Part shown: positions 50,009-60,548 of the stretch, piece by piece
How the letters are laid out: each line of letters begins with the position of its first letter
How positions within the stretch are numbered: the stretch's first letter is position 1
Assembly: GCF_029760955.1 (NCBI RefSeq)
Contig: NZ_CP121682.1
Coordinates: 7,210,501-7,274,500, forward strand
Reading direction: 5' to 3'
DNA from: Streptomyces cathayae
Lineage (GTDB): Bacteria; Actinomycetota; Actinomycetes; Streptomycetales; Streptomycetaceae
Length of the DNA: 64,000 nucleotides
Made by a program: the position numbers and the translations under genes
The notes under the pieces: model-generated
What the model was told of the DNA's origin: nothing
Database searches by the model: none
What the model saw: the letters and a program-made list of their open reading frames with translations, nothing else

Positions 50009-51604
50009 ATGGACATGCTGTGGAGCGGCTGGGGCGACCCGGCCCGGGCGACGCCGCTGCCCGACACGGTGATCGGGCTGTTGCGCGATCTGCTCGGCGT
50101 CGAGCCGTGCGCGGCCGAGCCGGTGGCCCTCGGGGAAGTGGCCGTGCCCGAGCCCCGGTTGGCGTCCGCCGCGCACCGCGCGCTGGTCGAGGCGCTGGGC
50201 GGTGAGGACCAGGTGCGCACCGACCCCGAGACACGGATCCGGCACACGCGCGGCAAGTCCACCCCCGACCTGCTGCGGATCCGGCACGGTGACGTCACCG
50301 ACATCCCGGCGGCCGTCCTGTTCCCCGCCGGCCACGACGAGGTGCTCGCCGTCCTGCGCGTCTGTGCCGAACAGCGCCTGCCCGTGGTGCCGTTCGGCGG
50401 CGGCACCTCCGTGGTCGGCGGTCTCGCCCCCGGCCGGCAGGGCACCTTCGTCGCCCTGGACCTGCGGCGTATGGACGCGCTGCTCGCCCTCGACCCGGTC
50501 TCCCGCACCGCCACCCTGCAACCCGGCCTGCGCGCCCCGCAGGCCGAGGCGCTGCTCGCCGGACACGGCTTCACCCTCGGCCACTTCCCCCAGTCCTACG
50601 AGTGGGCCACCCTCGGCGGCTTCGCCGCGACCCGCTCCAGCGGCCAGGCGTCCGCCGGGTACGGCCGCTTCGACGAGATGGTGCTCTCCCTCACTCTCGC
50701 CACCCCCGAAGGCACCCTCGACACCGGCCGGGCCCCGCGCTCGGCGGCCGGGCCCGACCTGCGCCAGCTCGTCCTGGGGTCCGAGGGGGCCTTCGGCGTC
50801 ATCACGTCGGTGACCGTCCGGATCCGGCCTCTCCCGCAGGCCCGCCTCTACGAGGGCTGGCGGTTCGACTCCTTCGAGGAGGGCGCCGCCGCGCTGCGCC
50901 GCCTCGCCCAGGACGGGCCGCGCCCCACCGTGCTGCGGCTGTCCGACGAGACCGAGACGCTGGTCGGCCTCGCCCAGCCGGACGCGATCGGCTCCGGCAC
51001 CCCGCAGTCCGCCGGATGCACGGCCGTCGCCGGATACGAGGGCACGGAGGAGGACACCGCGTACCGCAGGGAGAAGGCCGCGGCCGTCCTGCGCGCGTGC
51101 GGTGGAACGCCGCTGGGGGAGGAGCCCGGCCGCCGCTGGGCCCACGGCCGCTACTCGGCTCCTTACCTGCGCGACTCGCTGCTCGACGCCGGGGCCCTGG
51201 CCGAGACGCTGGAGACCGCGACGTTCTGGTCCAGGATCCCCGGGCTGTACACCGCGGTCCGCGACGCGCTCACCACCACGCTCACCGAGGCCGGCACCCC
51301 GCCCCTGGTGATGTGCCACATCTCCCACGTCTACGAGAACGGCGCCTCCCTGTACTTCACCGTGGTCTCGGCACAGGGCGACGGCGACCCGGTGGCGCAC
51401 TGGACGCGCGCCAAGCACGCCGCGAACGAGGCGATCCTCGCCGCCGGCGGCACGATCAGTCACCACCACGGTGTCGGCACCGACCACCGGGACTGGTACG
51501 TCCGCGAGGCCGGCCCGCTGGGGGCCGACGCCCTGCGCGCGGTCAAGCGGCGCCTGGACCCGGCCGGAGTGCTCAACCCCGGCGTCCTCCTGCCCGCCGA
51601 CTGA
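50009..51604 (+). CDS. FAD-binding oxidase, alkyldihydroxyacetonephosphate-synthase-like
   Basis: 531 residues. A VAO/PCMH-type FAD domain spans ~90-280, with FPAGHDEVLAVLRVCAEQRLPVVPFGGGTSVVGGL, FTLGHFPQSYEWATLGGFAATRSSGQASAGYGRFDEMV and LVLGSEGAFGVITSVTVRIRPLP. A FAD-oxidase C-terminal domain follows, with FWSRIPGLYTAVRDAL, CHISHVYENGASLYFTVV and the family signature GGTISHHHGVGTDHRDW near residue 490. This is the layout of alkyl-DHAP synthase, which swaps the acyl group of acyl-DHAP for a fatty alcohol to make an ether bond. Actinobacterial relatives are not all biochemically proven. GAGGACGACAGTC precedes the ATG at 50009. A diacylglycerol-kinase-like gene follows. Confidence 0.88.
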   Translation: MDMLWSGWGDPARATPLPDTVIGLLRDLLGVEPCAAEPVALGEVAVPEPRLASAAHRALVEALGGEDQVRTDPETRIRHTRGKSTPDLLRIRHGDVTDIPAAVLFPAGHDEVLAVLRVCAEQRLPVVPFGGGTSVVGGLAPGRQGTFVALDLRRMDALLALDPVSRTATLQPGLRAPQAEALLAGHGFTLGHFPQSYEWATLGGFAATRSSGQASAGYGRFDEMVLSLTLATPEGTLDTGRAPRSAAGPDLRQLVLGSEGAFGVITSVTVRIRPLPQARLYEGWRFDSFEEGAAALRRLAQDGPRPTVLRLSDETETLVGLAQPDAIGSGTPQSAGCTAVAGYEGTEEDTAYRREKAAAVLRACGGTPLGEEPGRRWAHGRYSAPYLRDSLLDAGALAETLETATFWSRIPGLYTAVRDALTTTLTEAGTPPLVMCHISHVYENGASLYFTVVSAQGDGDPVAHWTRAKHAANEAILAAGGTISHHHGVGTDHRDWYVREAGPLGADALRAVKRRLDPAGVLNPGVLLPAD

Positions 51605-51672
51605 ACCGAAGCGCCGTCATCCGTCAGAGGGGCATCCCGCTCCATCCCGTCGGTCCGCCCGGAGGCAACCCG

Positions 51673-52554
51673 ATGCGACAGTTCACCGCCGTCGTCAACC
51701 CCACCGCGGGCGGATCCACCGGAGCGGCCGCGCTGCTCGCCCTCGCACGACGGCTCCGGGAGGCCGGGGCCGAACTGCACACGGAGTACAGCCGCAGTCT
51801 GGCCCACGCGCAGGAACTGGCCCGGGACGCCGGGCGGCGGGGGCGGGTGGTGCTGGCCGTCGGCGGGGACGGCATCGCCGGAGGCATCGGCGGCGCCCTC
51901 AGCGGGACCGGTGCCACGCTCGGCCTCGTACCGGCCGGCCGGGGCAACGACTTCGCGCGGGCCCTGGAACTGCCCACCGAACCGGCGGCCCTGGCCCGGA
52001 TACTGCTGGAGGGCGAACCGCGGCACGTCGACACCATCGAGGTCGAATCGGCCGTCCACGACCGCACCGTGGTCCTCGGCAGCGTGTACGCCGGAGTGGA
52101 CGCGCTCGCCAACCGCCACGCCAACCGCAGTAGGCTGCTGCGGGGCGCCGCCTCCTACTACGCCGGCGGACTGCGGGCGGCCGCCACCTGGCGGCCGGCC
52201 CGCTACCGGGTCACGATCGACGGCGAGGAGCACGCACACACCGGCTACACCGTGGTGGTCGCCAACTCCGGCTACTACGGCTCCGGCCGCGTCATCGCGC
52301 CCGACGCCCGGGTGGACGACGGGCTGCTGGACGTCGTGATGATCGAGGACGCGCCCCGGCGCCTGTTCTTCGCCCTGATGAACGACCTGAGGACGGGCGC
52401 CCACGTCCACCGGCCCCAGGTGCGGATGGAGCGGGGCCGGGAGATCCGTGTCGTCGCCGACCGCGACGTCCCCTACGGTGCGGACGGCGAGGTCGACGCC
52501 CTTCTTCCCGTGACGCTCAGAGTGCTGCCCGGAGCGCTGCGCGTGCTGTGCTGA
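51673..52554 (+). CDS. Diacylglycerol kinase family lipid kinase
   Basis: 293 residues. DAGK catalytic domain: MRQFTAVVNPTAGGSTGAAALLALARRL (nucleotide strand-loop), VVLAVGGDGIAGGIGGALSGTGATLGLVPAGRGNDFARAL (GGDG plus P-x-G-x-x-ND), and a C-terminal beta-rich half with VVVANSGYYGSGRVIAPDARVDDGLLDVVMIED. The usual GGDGT-x-x-E is altered to GGDGIAGG, so the catalytic loop is slightly divergent. Expected to phosphorylate diacylglycerol or a related lipid at the membrane. CGGAGGCAACCCG fixes the ATG at 51673. It lies 68 bp after the AGPS-like gene, same strand. Confidence 0.9.
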   Translation: MRQFTAVVNPTAGGSTGAAALLALARRLREAGAELHTEYSRSLAHAQELARDAGRRGRVVLAVGGDGIAGGIGGALSGTGATLGLVPAGRGNDFARALELPTEPAALARILLEGEPRHVDTIEVESAVHDRTVVLGSVYAGVDALANRHANRSRLLRGAASYYAGGLRAAATWRPARYRVTIDGEEHAHTGYTVVVANSGYYGSGRVIAPDARVDDGLLDVVMIEDAPRRLFFALMNDLRTGAHVHRPQVRMERGREIRVVADRDVPYGADGEVDALLPVTLRVLPGALRVLC

Positions 52555-52556
52555 CC

Positions 52557-52997
52557 TCAGACCCGGGAGCCGTGGTAGCGCTGGGCGAGCCGGGCCAGTG
52601 CGACCGCGCCGAGGAGCAGGCCGAAGTCGCGCAGGGCGATGTCGTAGTAACCGGGGACGGTGAGGAGGCTGACGATGATCCCGGCCAGCCAGCCGGCGAC
52701 CAGCCAGCCTCCGAAGCGCGGCGCGAGCGCCACCACGACGCCGGCCACGATCTCGACGACCCCCACGGCGTACATGGCCGACTGACCGCTGCCCGGGACG
52801 AGGTCGTTGATCCACGGCGCGAGGTAGGCGGGCCAGTCGACGAGCAGGTTGGCGAACTTGTCCAGGCCGAACAGGATCGGGGCCACGGTGAAACCGGTGC
52901 GCAGGATCACGAAGGCCTGGTAGCCGGGGTCGGCGAGGGCGGCCCGCCGAGGTGCGGCCGAGGTGCTGCTGGAGCTGGAGGTACTGGGGGCGGCCAT
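52557..52997 (-). CDS. DoxX-like membrane protein
   Basis: 146 residues. Four membrane segments are visible: AFVILRTGFTVAPILFGLDKFANLLVDW, YAVGVVEIVAGVVVALAPRFGGWLVAGWLAGIIVSLL and DFGLLLGAVALARLAQRYH. The N-terminus is a Ser/Ala-rich cytoplasmic tail. DoxX/DUF417-type proteins of this size are often under redox or stress regulators. The divergent HTH regulator shares the 81-bp promoter region containing a strong inverted repeat, so control by that regulator is likely. The ATG at 52995-52997 has GGAGGGG just upstream. Confidence 0.82.
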   Translation of the reverse strand: MAAPSTSSSSSTSAAPRRAALADPGYQAFVILRTGFTVAPILFGLDKFANLLVDWPAYLAPWINDLVPGSGQSAMYAVGVVEIVAGVVVALAPRFGGWLVAGWLAGIIVSLLTVPGYYDIALRDFGLLLGAVALARLAQRYHGSRV

Positions 52998-53021
52998 GGC
53001 CCCTCCTTCTGTCGTCCCGTC

Positions 53022-53059
53022 GAGCTTCTATCGACAACTTTCACTTTCTATAGAAGCTC
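53022..53059. promoter_or_regulatory. Inverted repeat between doxX-like and regulator genes
   Basis: GAGCTTCTAT (53022-53031) and ATAGAAGCTC (53050-53059) are perfect 10-bp inverted repeats 18 bp apart. The right half also contains the palindrome TTCTATAGAA (53046-53055). The sequence is AT-rich against its background and sits between divergent starts at 52997 and 53105, an apt operator for the regulator. Confidence 0.6.
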
Positions 53060-53104
53060 CGTCTCCTTCTTCAGTCAATGCCTGTGGGTTTTACACTGGT
53101 GTTC

Positions 53105-53797
53105 GTGGACGACACGGACGAAGTACGGGGCCGGCCGGACGAGGTGCGTGACCAGGACGTCTCGGCCATCGCCGCCCTCGACGAACCCACCCGCCGCAGG
53201 CTCTACGACTACGTGGTGCGCGAGCCGGAACCGGTGGGCCGGGACGATGCCGCCGCGGCCCTGGGCCTGGCCCGGCAGACCGCGGCCTTCCACCTGGACC
53301 GGCTGGCCGACGAGTCCCTGCTCGACGTGGTCTACGCGCGGCGCAGCGGACGCACCGGCCCGGGCGCGGGCAGACCGGCCAAGCTCTACCGCCGCTCGGC
53401 GCAGCAGATCGCCGTCAGCCTCCCGGACCGGCGCTACGAACTCGCCGGGCAGCTCCTCGCCCACGCCGTGGAGGAGTCCGGCGCCACCGGGGAGCCGGTG
53501 CGTGACGTCCTGTACCGCACGGCACGGGAATGCGGCGTGCAGGCGGGCGCCGACAGCCATGAAGAGGTCTTCCCCCTGCTGGAGCGGTACGGCTTCGAGC
53601 CGCGGCACCAGGGCGACGCCGTCGTCCTGGGCAACTGCCCCTTCCACACGCTGGCCCGCGCGCACACCCGAACGGTCTGCGGGATGAACCTCCACCTGCT
53701 GCGCGGTGTCCTCGACGGCCTCGGCGACACCGGCTTCGAGGCACGCCTGGCGCCGGAACCCGGCCACTGCTGCGTCCGACTGGAGCCGGCGGCCTGA
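53105..53797 (+). CDS. HTH transcriptional regulator with Cys/His-rich C-terminal motif
   Basis: About 230 residues. A winged-helix domain covers ~10-95: SAIAALDEPTRRRLYDYVVREPEPVGRDDAAAALGLARQTAAFHLDRLADESLLDVVY. The C-terminal domain ends NCPFHTLARAHTRTVCGMN ... PGHCCVRL, three Cys regions plus His. This resembles the iron-sulfur or metal-sensing tail of SufR/PadR-like regulators (C-P-F-H ... C-x-x-N). It probably represses the divergent DoxX-like gene and itself. The start is uncertain: GTG 53105 has TACACT (53092-53097) 7 bases before it (leaderless); ATG 53078 lacks a ribosome site and lies close to the inverted repeat. Confidence 0.83.
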   Translation: MDDTDEVRGRPDEVRDQDVSAIAALDEPTRRRLYDYVVREPEPVGRDDAAAALGLARQTAAFHLDRLADESLLDVVYARRSGRTGPGAGRPAKLYRRSAQQIAVSLPDRRYELAGQLLAHAVEESGATGEPVRDVLYRTARECGVQAGADSHEEVFPLLERYGFEPRHQGDAVVLGNCPFHTLARAHTRTVCGMNLHLLRGVLDGLGDTGFEARLAPEPGHCCVRLEPAA

Positions 53798-53809
53798 AGG
53801 CCGCTCACC

Positions 53810-56279
<2,470 letters not shown>

Positions 56280-56287
56280 AGACGGAC

Positions 56288-56325
56288 CGGCCGGGCCGGT
56301 CGCGGCAGGCGCACCGGCCCGGCCG
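56288..56325 (+). terminator. Stem-loop after the P450 gene
   Basis: 13-bp perfect arms (56288-56300, 56313-56325) with a 12-nt loop, nine bases after the P450 stop. Confidence 0.65.
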
Positions 56326-56496
56326 ATCCGGCCGTGAACGGCGAAGAACAGCCAAGTGCGGTCAGAAATCAGCACCTTCAGTGGCCGGTGACGGGTTAAT
56401 GTCGGTGTCAGGGAGCAGAATGATCAGTGAAAGAGATCAACACCGGCGCCGTGCTGGGTAGACGGTCTCGAGTTCCGGCTCCGGAAAGGCCCAGCG

Positions 56497-56913
56497 ATGC
56501 TCATCACCATCAACCAGATGCAGGACCGTCCGCGTGCCGGACGGGTGACCACCGGGCTCCGGGCGGCCCCCGAGAGTTCGTTCACCCCGGCCGGTACCGG
56601 CAACGCCGACGTACTGCGCATCATCGCCGACCCGCGTACCCCCACCTTCGTCACGGTGTACGCGAACGGCCGCCGCAGATACAGCTACTGGCGTCCGCTC
56701 GACTCCACCACCGGCCAGGGCGGCTGCTACGCGGCCCTGCCCACCCCGGACTGCGACGAGCTGCACGCGGCCGGGAAGATCGAGCTCGGGGACCCCGTCG
56801 AGGACCCGAACCGGACGACATACCGGGTCAGCGCGTCCCCCCGGCTGGCCCCCGCGCCGATACGCTCGGCGCGGGAGCGCCCCCGCGTGGTGCGAGCCGC
56901 TCGCGTGGCCTGA
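56497..56913 (+). CDS. Hypothetical protein, 138 aa
   Basis: 138 residues, no signal peptide. A beta-rich middle includes DVLRIIADPRTPTFVTVYANGRRRYSYWRPLD, followed by GQGGCYAALPTPDCDELHAAGKIELGDPVEDPNRTTYRVS, then an Arg/Ala tail. Two cysteines flank the CYAALPTPDC loop. I recognise no family. The ATG at 56497 is preceded by GAAAGGCCCAGCG, a weak ribosome site. The upstream 200 bp contains the P450 terminator and an AT-richer patch near 56390-56440 that may hold its promoter. Confidence 0.6.
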   Translation: MLITINQMQDRPRAGRVTTGLRAAPESSFTPAGTGNADVLRIIADPRTPTFVTVYANGRRRYSYWRPLDSTTGQGGCYAALPTPDCDELHAAGKIELGDPVEDPNRTTYRVSASPRLAPAPIRSARERPRVVRAARVA

Positions 56914-57026
56914 ACCGGCCGCCGGGGTGCGCTCCCGTGCCGCGCGAGGTGTGCGAGACGCGGCACGGGAAGGCCGAACGGCGACGTCGGGAGCCGGGCA
57001 GAGTCCCGGGGATGCGCGGGAACAGC

Positions 57027-57569
57027 ATGAGCACGGAGGCGACGGCACACCGGGCGGGAACGACGCGGACGCGAGGGGCGGTCGCGCTCCGGGCGCTCGC
57101 CGTGCTGACGGTCGGCGCGCTGGCCGGCTGCGGCGGCTCGGGCGGAGTGGGCGCACCGTCCCCGGACGGCGACCGGGCGCCGGAGCCCCGTTCCGCCTCG
57201 ACGCAGCTGCCGGTGCCGGCGGCGGACGGGCACGACACGGCCGTCTGCTCGGACGGGAACTGCGAGATCGCGGTCTCCGAGCCGGTGACCGTCCGCTTCG
57301 ACGGGCCGGCCGGCACCACGACCCTGTCCGTGACCGAGGTCGGCCCGGACCGGATCGAGTACGTACTGAAGTCCGGAAACGGCCGGTCCAGGAACGGAGT
57401 CGAAGGCCCGGGGCAGGTCTGCCTCACCGTGCTGCGTTCCCACGGCTCCAGCACCTCGTGCGGCGGCAAGGGCGACGGGCGGCCGCCCGCCGCCCGGCCC
57501 GACGCCGTCGTCATCCGGGCGGCGACGGGGGAGGACGGGACGGCCCTGCTCCACGTGGTGTCGGGCTGA
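57027..57569 (+). CDS. Small lipoprotein, function unknown
   Basis: 180 residues. A signal peptide with Arg residues (RTRGAVALRALAVLTVGALAGCGG) ends in lipobox LAGC, so the mature protein is lipid-anchored outside. After a Pro/Asp/Ser linker, the C-terminal ~110 residues are beta-rich: DTAVCSDGNCEIAVSEPVTVRFDG, TLSVTEVGPDRIEYVLKSG and QVCLTVLRSHGSSTSCGG, with four cysteines likely in two disulfides. The family is common in streptomycetes but unnamed. ATG 57012 is an alternative start; GGGAAC before 57027 is slightly better. It appears monocistronic. Confidence 0.72.
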   Translation: MSTEATAHRAGTTRTRGAVALRALAVLTVGALAGCGGSGGVGAPSPDGDRAPEPRSASTQLPVPAADGHDTAVCSDGNCEIAVSEPVTVRFDGPAGTTTLSVTEVGPDRIEYVLKSGNGRSRNGVEGPGQVCLTVLRSHGSSTSCGGKGDGRPPAARPDAVVIRAATGEDGTALLHVVSG

Positions 57570-57861
57570 CGGGCCGTCAGGTGATGGAGGCCGGAACGAC
57601 GGCGGACGCCGCGAGGCTGCAGGGCGCCGTCAGGTCTCCCGCCCGCTTCCCCGTTCCTCGCCGAGCACGGCCCACCGCGTCGGTTCGCCCTCGTGCGGCA
57701 CGTGTCCTCGGCGCCCGGTCCTCCGCCACGGTGTACGCCTCGTCCGTCGGTGAGGCGCTCGGGGACCACTACGGGTAACAACTAAGCCTGAAACATTCTG
57801 CTTGGTGCTCAAAGGGGGCGGCGGCAGGCGTCTGCGGGCGGCGGACGGGTGCCTGTGCATC
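57570..57861. other. Spacer upstream of the GH16 promoter region
   Basis: No gene is supportable between the lipoprotein and the GH16 glucanase (57570-57988). The left part is ordinary GC-rich sequence. From about 57775 it becomes AT-richer (GTAACAACTAAGCCTGAAAC), which fits a regulatory region. The promoter elements I can see are listed in the next entry. Confidence 0.5.
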
Positions 57862-57909
57862 ATTGGTCCGTACCAGAGTGTTGACGCCTTCTGGTTCATG
57901 CCTTAAATC
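57862..57909 (+). promoter_or_regulatory. Candidate promoter and operator of the GH16 gene
   Basis: TTGACG (57881-57886) and TAAATC (57904-57909) are spaced 17 bp, a plausible housekeeping-type promoter 80 bp before the ATG. Just upstream, TGGTCCGTACCA (57864-57875) has half-sites TGGT/ACCA with a 4-bp centre. This is the layout of the DasR box (TGGTCTAGACCA), but the centre differs at three positions. Confidence 0.45.
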
Positions 57910-57988
57910 AAGGAGCGAAGCACTTGCCCCCCCCACACCCTCGGTCGGTGCGCCCGTGGACGCGGGCCGCCGCACGGAAGGGAGAGCC

Positions 57989-59236
57989 ATGTCCTCTCCA
58001 CGCACGCTTCGCAGATGGCTGACGGTCGCGCTGTCCGCGGCCCTGGTCGCCTCCGCCGCCGTCGGGACCGCCCGGGCGGAACCGGTGGACGACACCACCG
58101 CCGCTGCCGCGGCTCCCGCGGCCGTGACGTTCTCGGACCACTTCGACGGGCCCGCCGGGGCGGCCGTCGACTCCTCCAAGTGGCACATCGAGACCGGCGA
58201 CAACGTCAACAACCACGAGCGGCAGTACTACACGTCCGGCAACAAGAACGCCGCCCTGGACGGCCAGGGCCACCTGGTGATCACCGCCCGCAAGGAGAAC
58301 CCGGCCAACTACCAGTGCTGGTACGGCACGTGCCAGTACACCTCGGCCCGACTGAACACCTCCGGAAAGTTCACCGCGCAGTACGGGCACGTCGAGGCGC
58401 GGATGAAGGTCCCGCGCGGTCAGGGCATGTGGCCCGCCTTCTGGATGCTGGGCACGCCGGTCAACTGGCCGGACTCGGGCGAGATCGACATCATGGAGAA
58501 CGTCGGCTTCGAGCCCTCCACCGTCCACGGCACCCTCCACGGCCCCGGTTACTCCGGCGCGGGCGGCATCGGAGCCGGTTACACACTGCCCGGCGGCCAG
58601 GCCTTCGCGGACGGCTTCCACACCTTCGCCGTCGACTGGGCGCCCGACTCGATCACCTGGTCCGTGGACGGGAACGTCTACCAGCGGCGGACCCCCGCCG
58701 ACCTGGGCGGGAAGCAGTGGGTGTTCAACAAGCCCTACTTCCTGATCCTCAACCTGGCGGTGGGCGGCTACTGGCCCGGGGACCCGGACGGCTCGACCGT
58801 CTTCCCGCAGCAACTCGTGGTCGACCACGTGTCGGTGACGACGAGTGACGCGCCGGCCGGCGGCGCGATCCGCGGCCTGGCGGGCAAGTGCGTCGACGTC
58901 GCCGGGGCGGACACGGCCAACGGCACCCCGGTGCAGCTCTACGACTGCAACGGCACCTCCGCCCAGCGGTGGTCGGTGGGCGGGGACGGCGCGATCCGGG
59001 CGCTCGGCAAGTGCCTGGACGTCACTTCGGGCGGCACGGCGGACGGTACCCCCGTCCAGTTGTGGGACTGCAACGGCACCGCGGCCCAGAGGTGGGTCGT
59101 CACCGGCGCCCGCGACATCGTCAACCCCCAGGCCGACAAGTGCCTGGACGTGACCGGCAACAACGCGGCCAACGCCACCCGGCTGCAGATCTGGACCTGC
59201 ACGGGTGCCGCGAACCAGAAGTGGATGGTGGGCTGA
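57989..59236 (+). CDS. Secreted GH16 glucanase (laminarinase-like) with ricin-type lectin domain
   Basis: 415 residues. The signal peptide is residues 1-30 (LTVALSAALVASAAVGTARA). The GH16 catalytic domain spans ~45-285, with KWHIETGDNVNNHERQYYT, YGHVEARMKVPRGQGMWPAFWMLG and the catalytic GEIDIMENVG (nucleophile Glu165, acid/base Glu170). After GGA the C-terminal ~125 residues form a ricin-type trefoil (CBM13): repeats of KCLDV ... DGTPVQLWDCNGTAAQRW. It should hydrolyse beta-1,3- or mixed-linkage glucans (fungal or plant wall). GGAAGGGAGAGCC fixes the ATG at 57989. Upstream sequence suggests nutrient-responsive control. Confidence 0.93.
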   Translation: MSSPRTLRRWLTVALSAALVASAAVGTARAEPVDDTTAAAAAPAAVTFSDHFDGPAGAAVDSSKWHIETGDNVNNHERQYYTSGNKNAALDGQGHLVITARKENPANYQCWYGTCQYTSARLNTSGKFTAQYGHVEARMKVPRGQGMWPAFWMLGTPVNWPDSGEIDIMENVGFEPSTVHGTLHGPGYSGAGGIGAGYTLPGGQAFADGFHTFAVDWAPDSITWSVDGNVYQRRTPADLGGKQWVFNKPYFLILNLAVGGYWPGDPDGSTVFPQQLVVDHVSVTTSDAPAGGAIRGLAGKCVDVAGADTANGTPVQLYDCNGTSAQRWSVGGDGAIRALGKCLDVTSGGTADGTPVQLWDCNGTAAQRWVVTGARDIVNPQADKCLDVTGNNAANATRLQIWTCTGAANQKWMVG

Positions 59237-59301
59237 TTCCCGACCGGCTCCGGCGGGACCGCGACCCCGGTGGCGGTCCCGCCGGCCACTACGCTCGCCG
59301 G

Positions 59302-59763
59302 ATGCGTACTCCCCGCTCAGCCTCGGGCTGGACCATGGCCGTCTTCGGGGCGCTCGCCGCCGCCCTGGGCGCGGTGGGCCTGATCGCGCCGGCCGCGCAG
59401 CTGTCGCTGCTGGGCCTCGCGGCCCCGGGCGGGCGGGGCAGTGGCGGCCTCACGCCGGCCTTCGTGACGGCGTCCTCGATGGCGGCGCTCAACATGGGCG
59501 CGTACTACATACTGGCGGCGCTCGCCGACTGGCGGGCCTTCTTCCGGTGGACGGTGCCGTTCCGGCTGCTGACGTGCACGGTGTTCACGGTGGCCGTGCT
59601 CACCGGACGGGCACCCGGGGCGTTCGTCGGTGTCGGCGTGTGGGAGGGCCTCGGCGCGGTCGCGACCGGTGCGGCGCTGCGGTACGAACGGCGCACCGCC
59701 GCGGCGGGCGACCCCGACGGGAGTGCGGTGGCCCCCGGCCCCGCGGACCGTGCCGAAGCCTGA
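59302..59763 (+). CDS. Small membrane protein, four helices
   Basis: 153 residues, nearly all hydrophobic: MAVFGALAAALGAVGLIAP, MAALNMGAYYILAALADW, FRLLTCTVFTVAVLTG and VGVGVWEGLGAVATGAAL are four membrane helices. The tail is an Ala/Asp/Pro-rich cytoplasmic end. It belongs to a common unnamed streptomycete group. There is no ribosome site; TACGCT (59290-59295) lies 6 bases before the ATG at 59302, so a leaderless transcript is likely. It follows the GH16 gene by 65 bp on the same strand but probably has this promoter of its own. Confidence 0.7.
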   Translation: MRTPRSASGWTMAVFGALAAALGAVGLIAPAAQLSLLGLAAPGGRGSGGLTPAFVTASSMAALNMGAYYILAALADWRAFFRWTVPFRLLTCTVFTVAVLTGRAPGAFVGVGVWEGLGAVATGAALRYERRTAAAGDPDGSAVAPGPADRAEA

Positions 59764-59914
59764 ACCCGAGGCATCGGGCCGCCATAAATGTTTTTACCTT
59801 TCTTTTGTTGTCGGGGAACGTGGCCACCACCACGTCCGTTGACCGGTCGGACCGTGGGATCCGGGACTGACGACCGGTACCGGAAAGACAGCGACAGAAG
59901 CCGAGGTGGAACCA

Positions 59915-60493
59915 GTGGCGATGTGGGACCGAGTCAAGGACCAGGCCAGGGCGCTGCAACAGTCCCAGGGCGCGCGGGCGGGAGGCGGACAGCACGGGAA
60001 CCCCGGACCGGCACCGGCCGGCGGCCCCGCGCGCGGTTCGTCCTCCGGCGGCTCCAGGGCCCAGCTGATGGGCCTGCTGAAGTCCCAGCTCGCCTCGGCG
60101 AAGGCGGAGCTCAAGAGCGGCGCCTACCGGGACGCCAGCATGGCGATGTGCGCGCTGGTCGCGGCCGCCGACGGGCGGGTGGACCCGGCGGAGCGGCAGC
60201 GTGTGGAGGAGCTGATCGTCTCCAACGACGTCCTGCAGAACTTCCCGCCGGACCAGCTCCGCAAGCGGTTCAACGAGCACGTGGACCAGCTCGTGGCCAA
60301 CTTCGAGGTGGGCAAGGGGCGGGCTTTGCAGGACATCGCCAAGGCGGCGAAGAAGCCCGTCGAGGCACGCGCGGTCGTCCAGACCGGCATGGTCATCGCC
60401 GGCGCCGACGGCACCTTCGAGGCGTCCGAGCAGTACGCCATCCGTGAGGCCTGCGCGGCCCTGAACATCTCACCGACGGAATTCGGGGTCTGA
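59915..60493 (+). CDS. TerB-family (tellurite-resistance) protein
   Basis: 192 residues. After a Gly/Ala/Gln-rich N-terminal linker, residues ~65-190 are the TerB helical bundle. Key segments are LASAKAELKSGAYRDASMAMCALVAAADGRVDPAERQRVEELI and LVANFEVGKGRALQDIAKAAKK, with the acidic loop AGADGTFEASEQYAIREACAALNISP. TerB-like proteins bind metal through these Asp/Glu loops (AADGRVDPAE, GADGTFEASE) and act in stress or signalling complexes. The GTG at 59915 follows GAGGTGG; GTG 59906 and ATG 59921 are alternatives. No other ter genes are in the window. It is convergent with the NRPS gene. Confidence 0.86.
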   Translation: MAMWDRVKDQARALQQSQGARAGGGQHGNPGPAPAGGPARGSSSGGSRAQLMGLLKSQLASAKAELKSGAYRDASMAMCALVAAADGRVDPAERQRVEELIVSNDVLQNFPPDQLRKRFNEHVDQLVANFEVGKGRALQDIAKAAKKPVEARAVVQTGMVIAGADGTFEASEQYAIREACAALNISPTEFGV

Positions 60494-60511
60494 GGGCCGC
60501 GCAGGTCCCTT

Positions 60512-60548
60512 CGGTCACACCGCCGGAGCGCCGCCGACGGTGTGACCG
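60512..60548. terminator. Stem-loop between TerB and NRPS genes
   Basis: 11-bp perfect arms (60512-60522, 60538-60548) with a 15-nt loop. It overlaps the last codons of the NRPS gene and follows the TerB stop by 18 bases, so it can terminate both. Confidence 0.6.
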
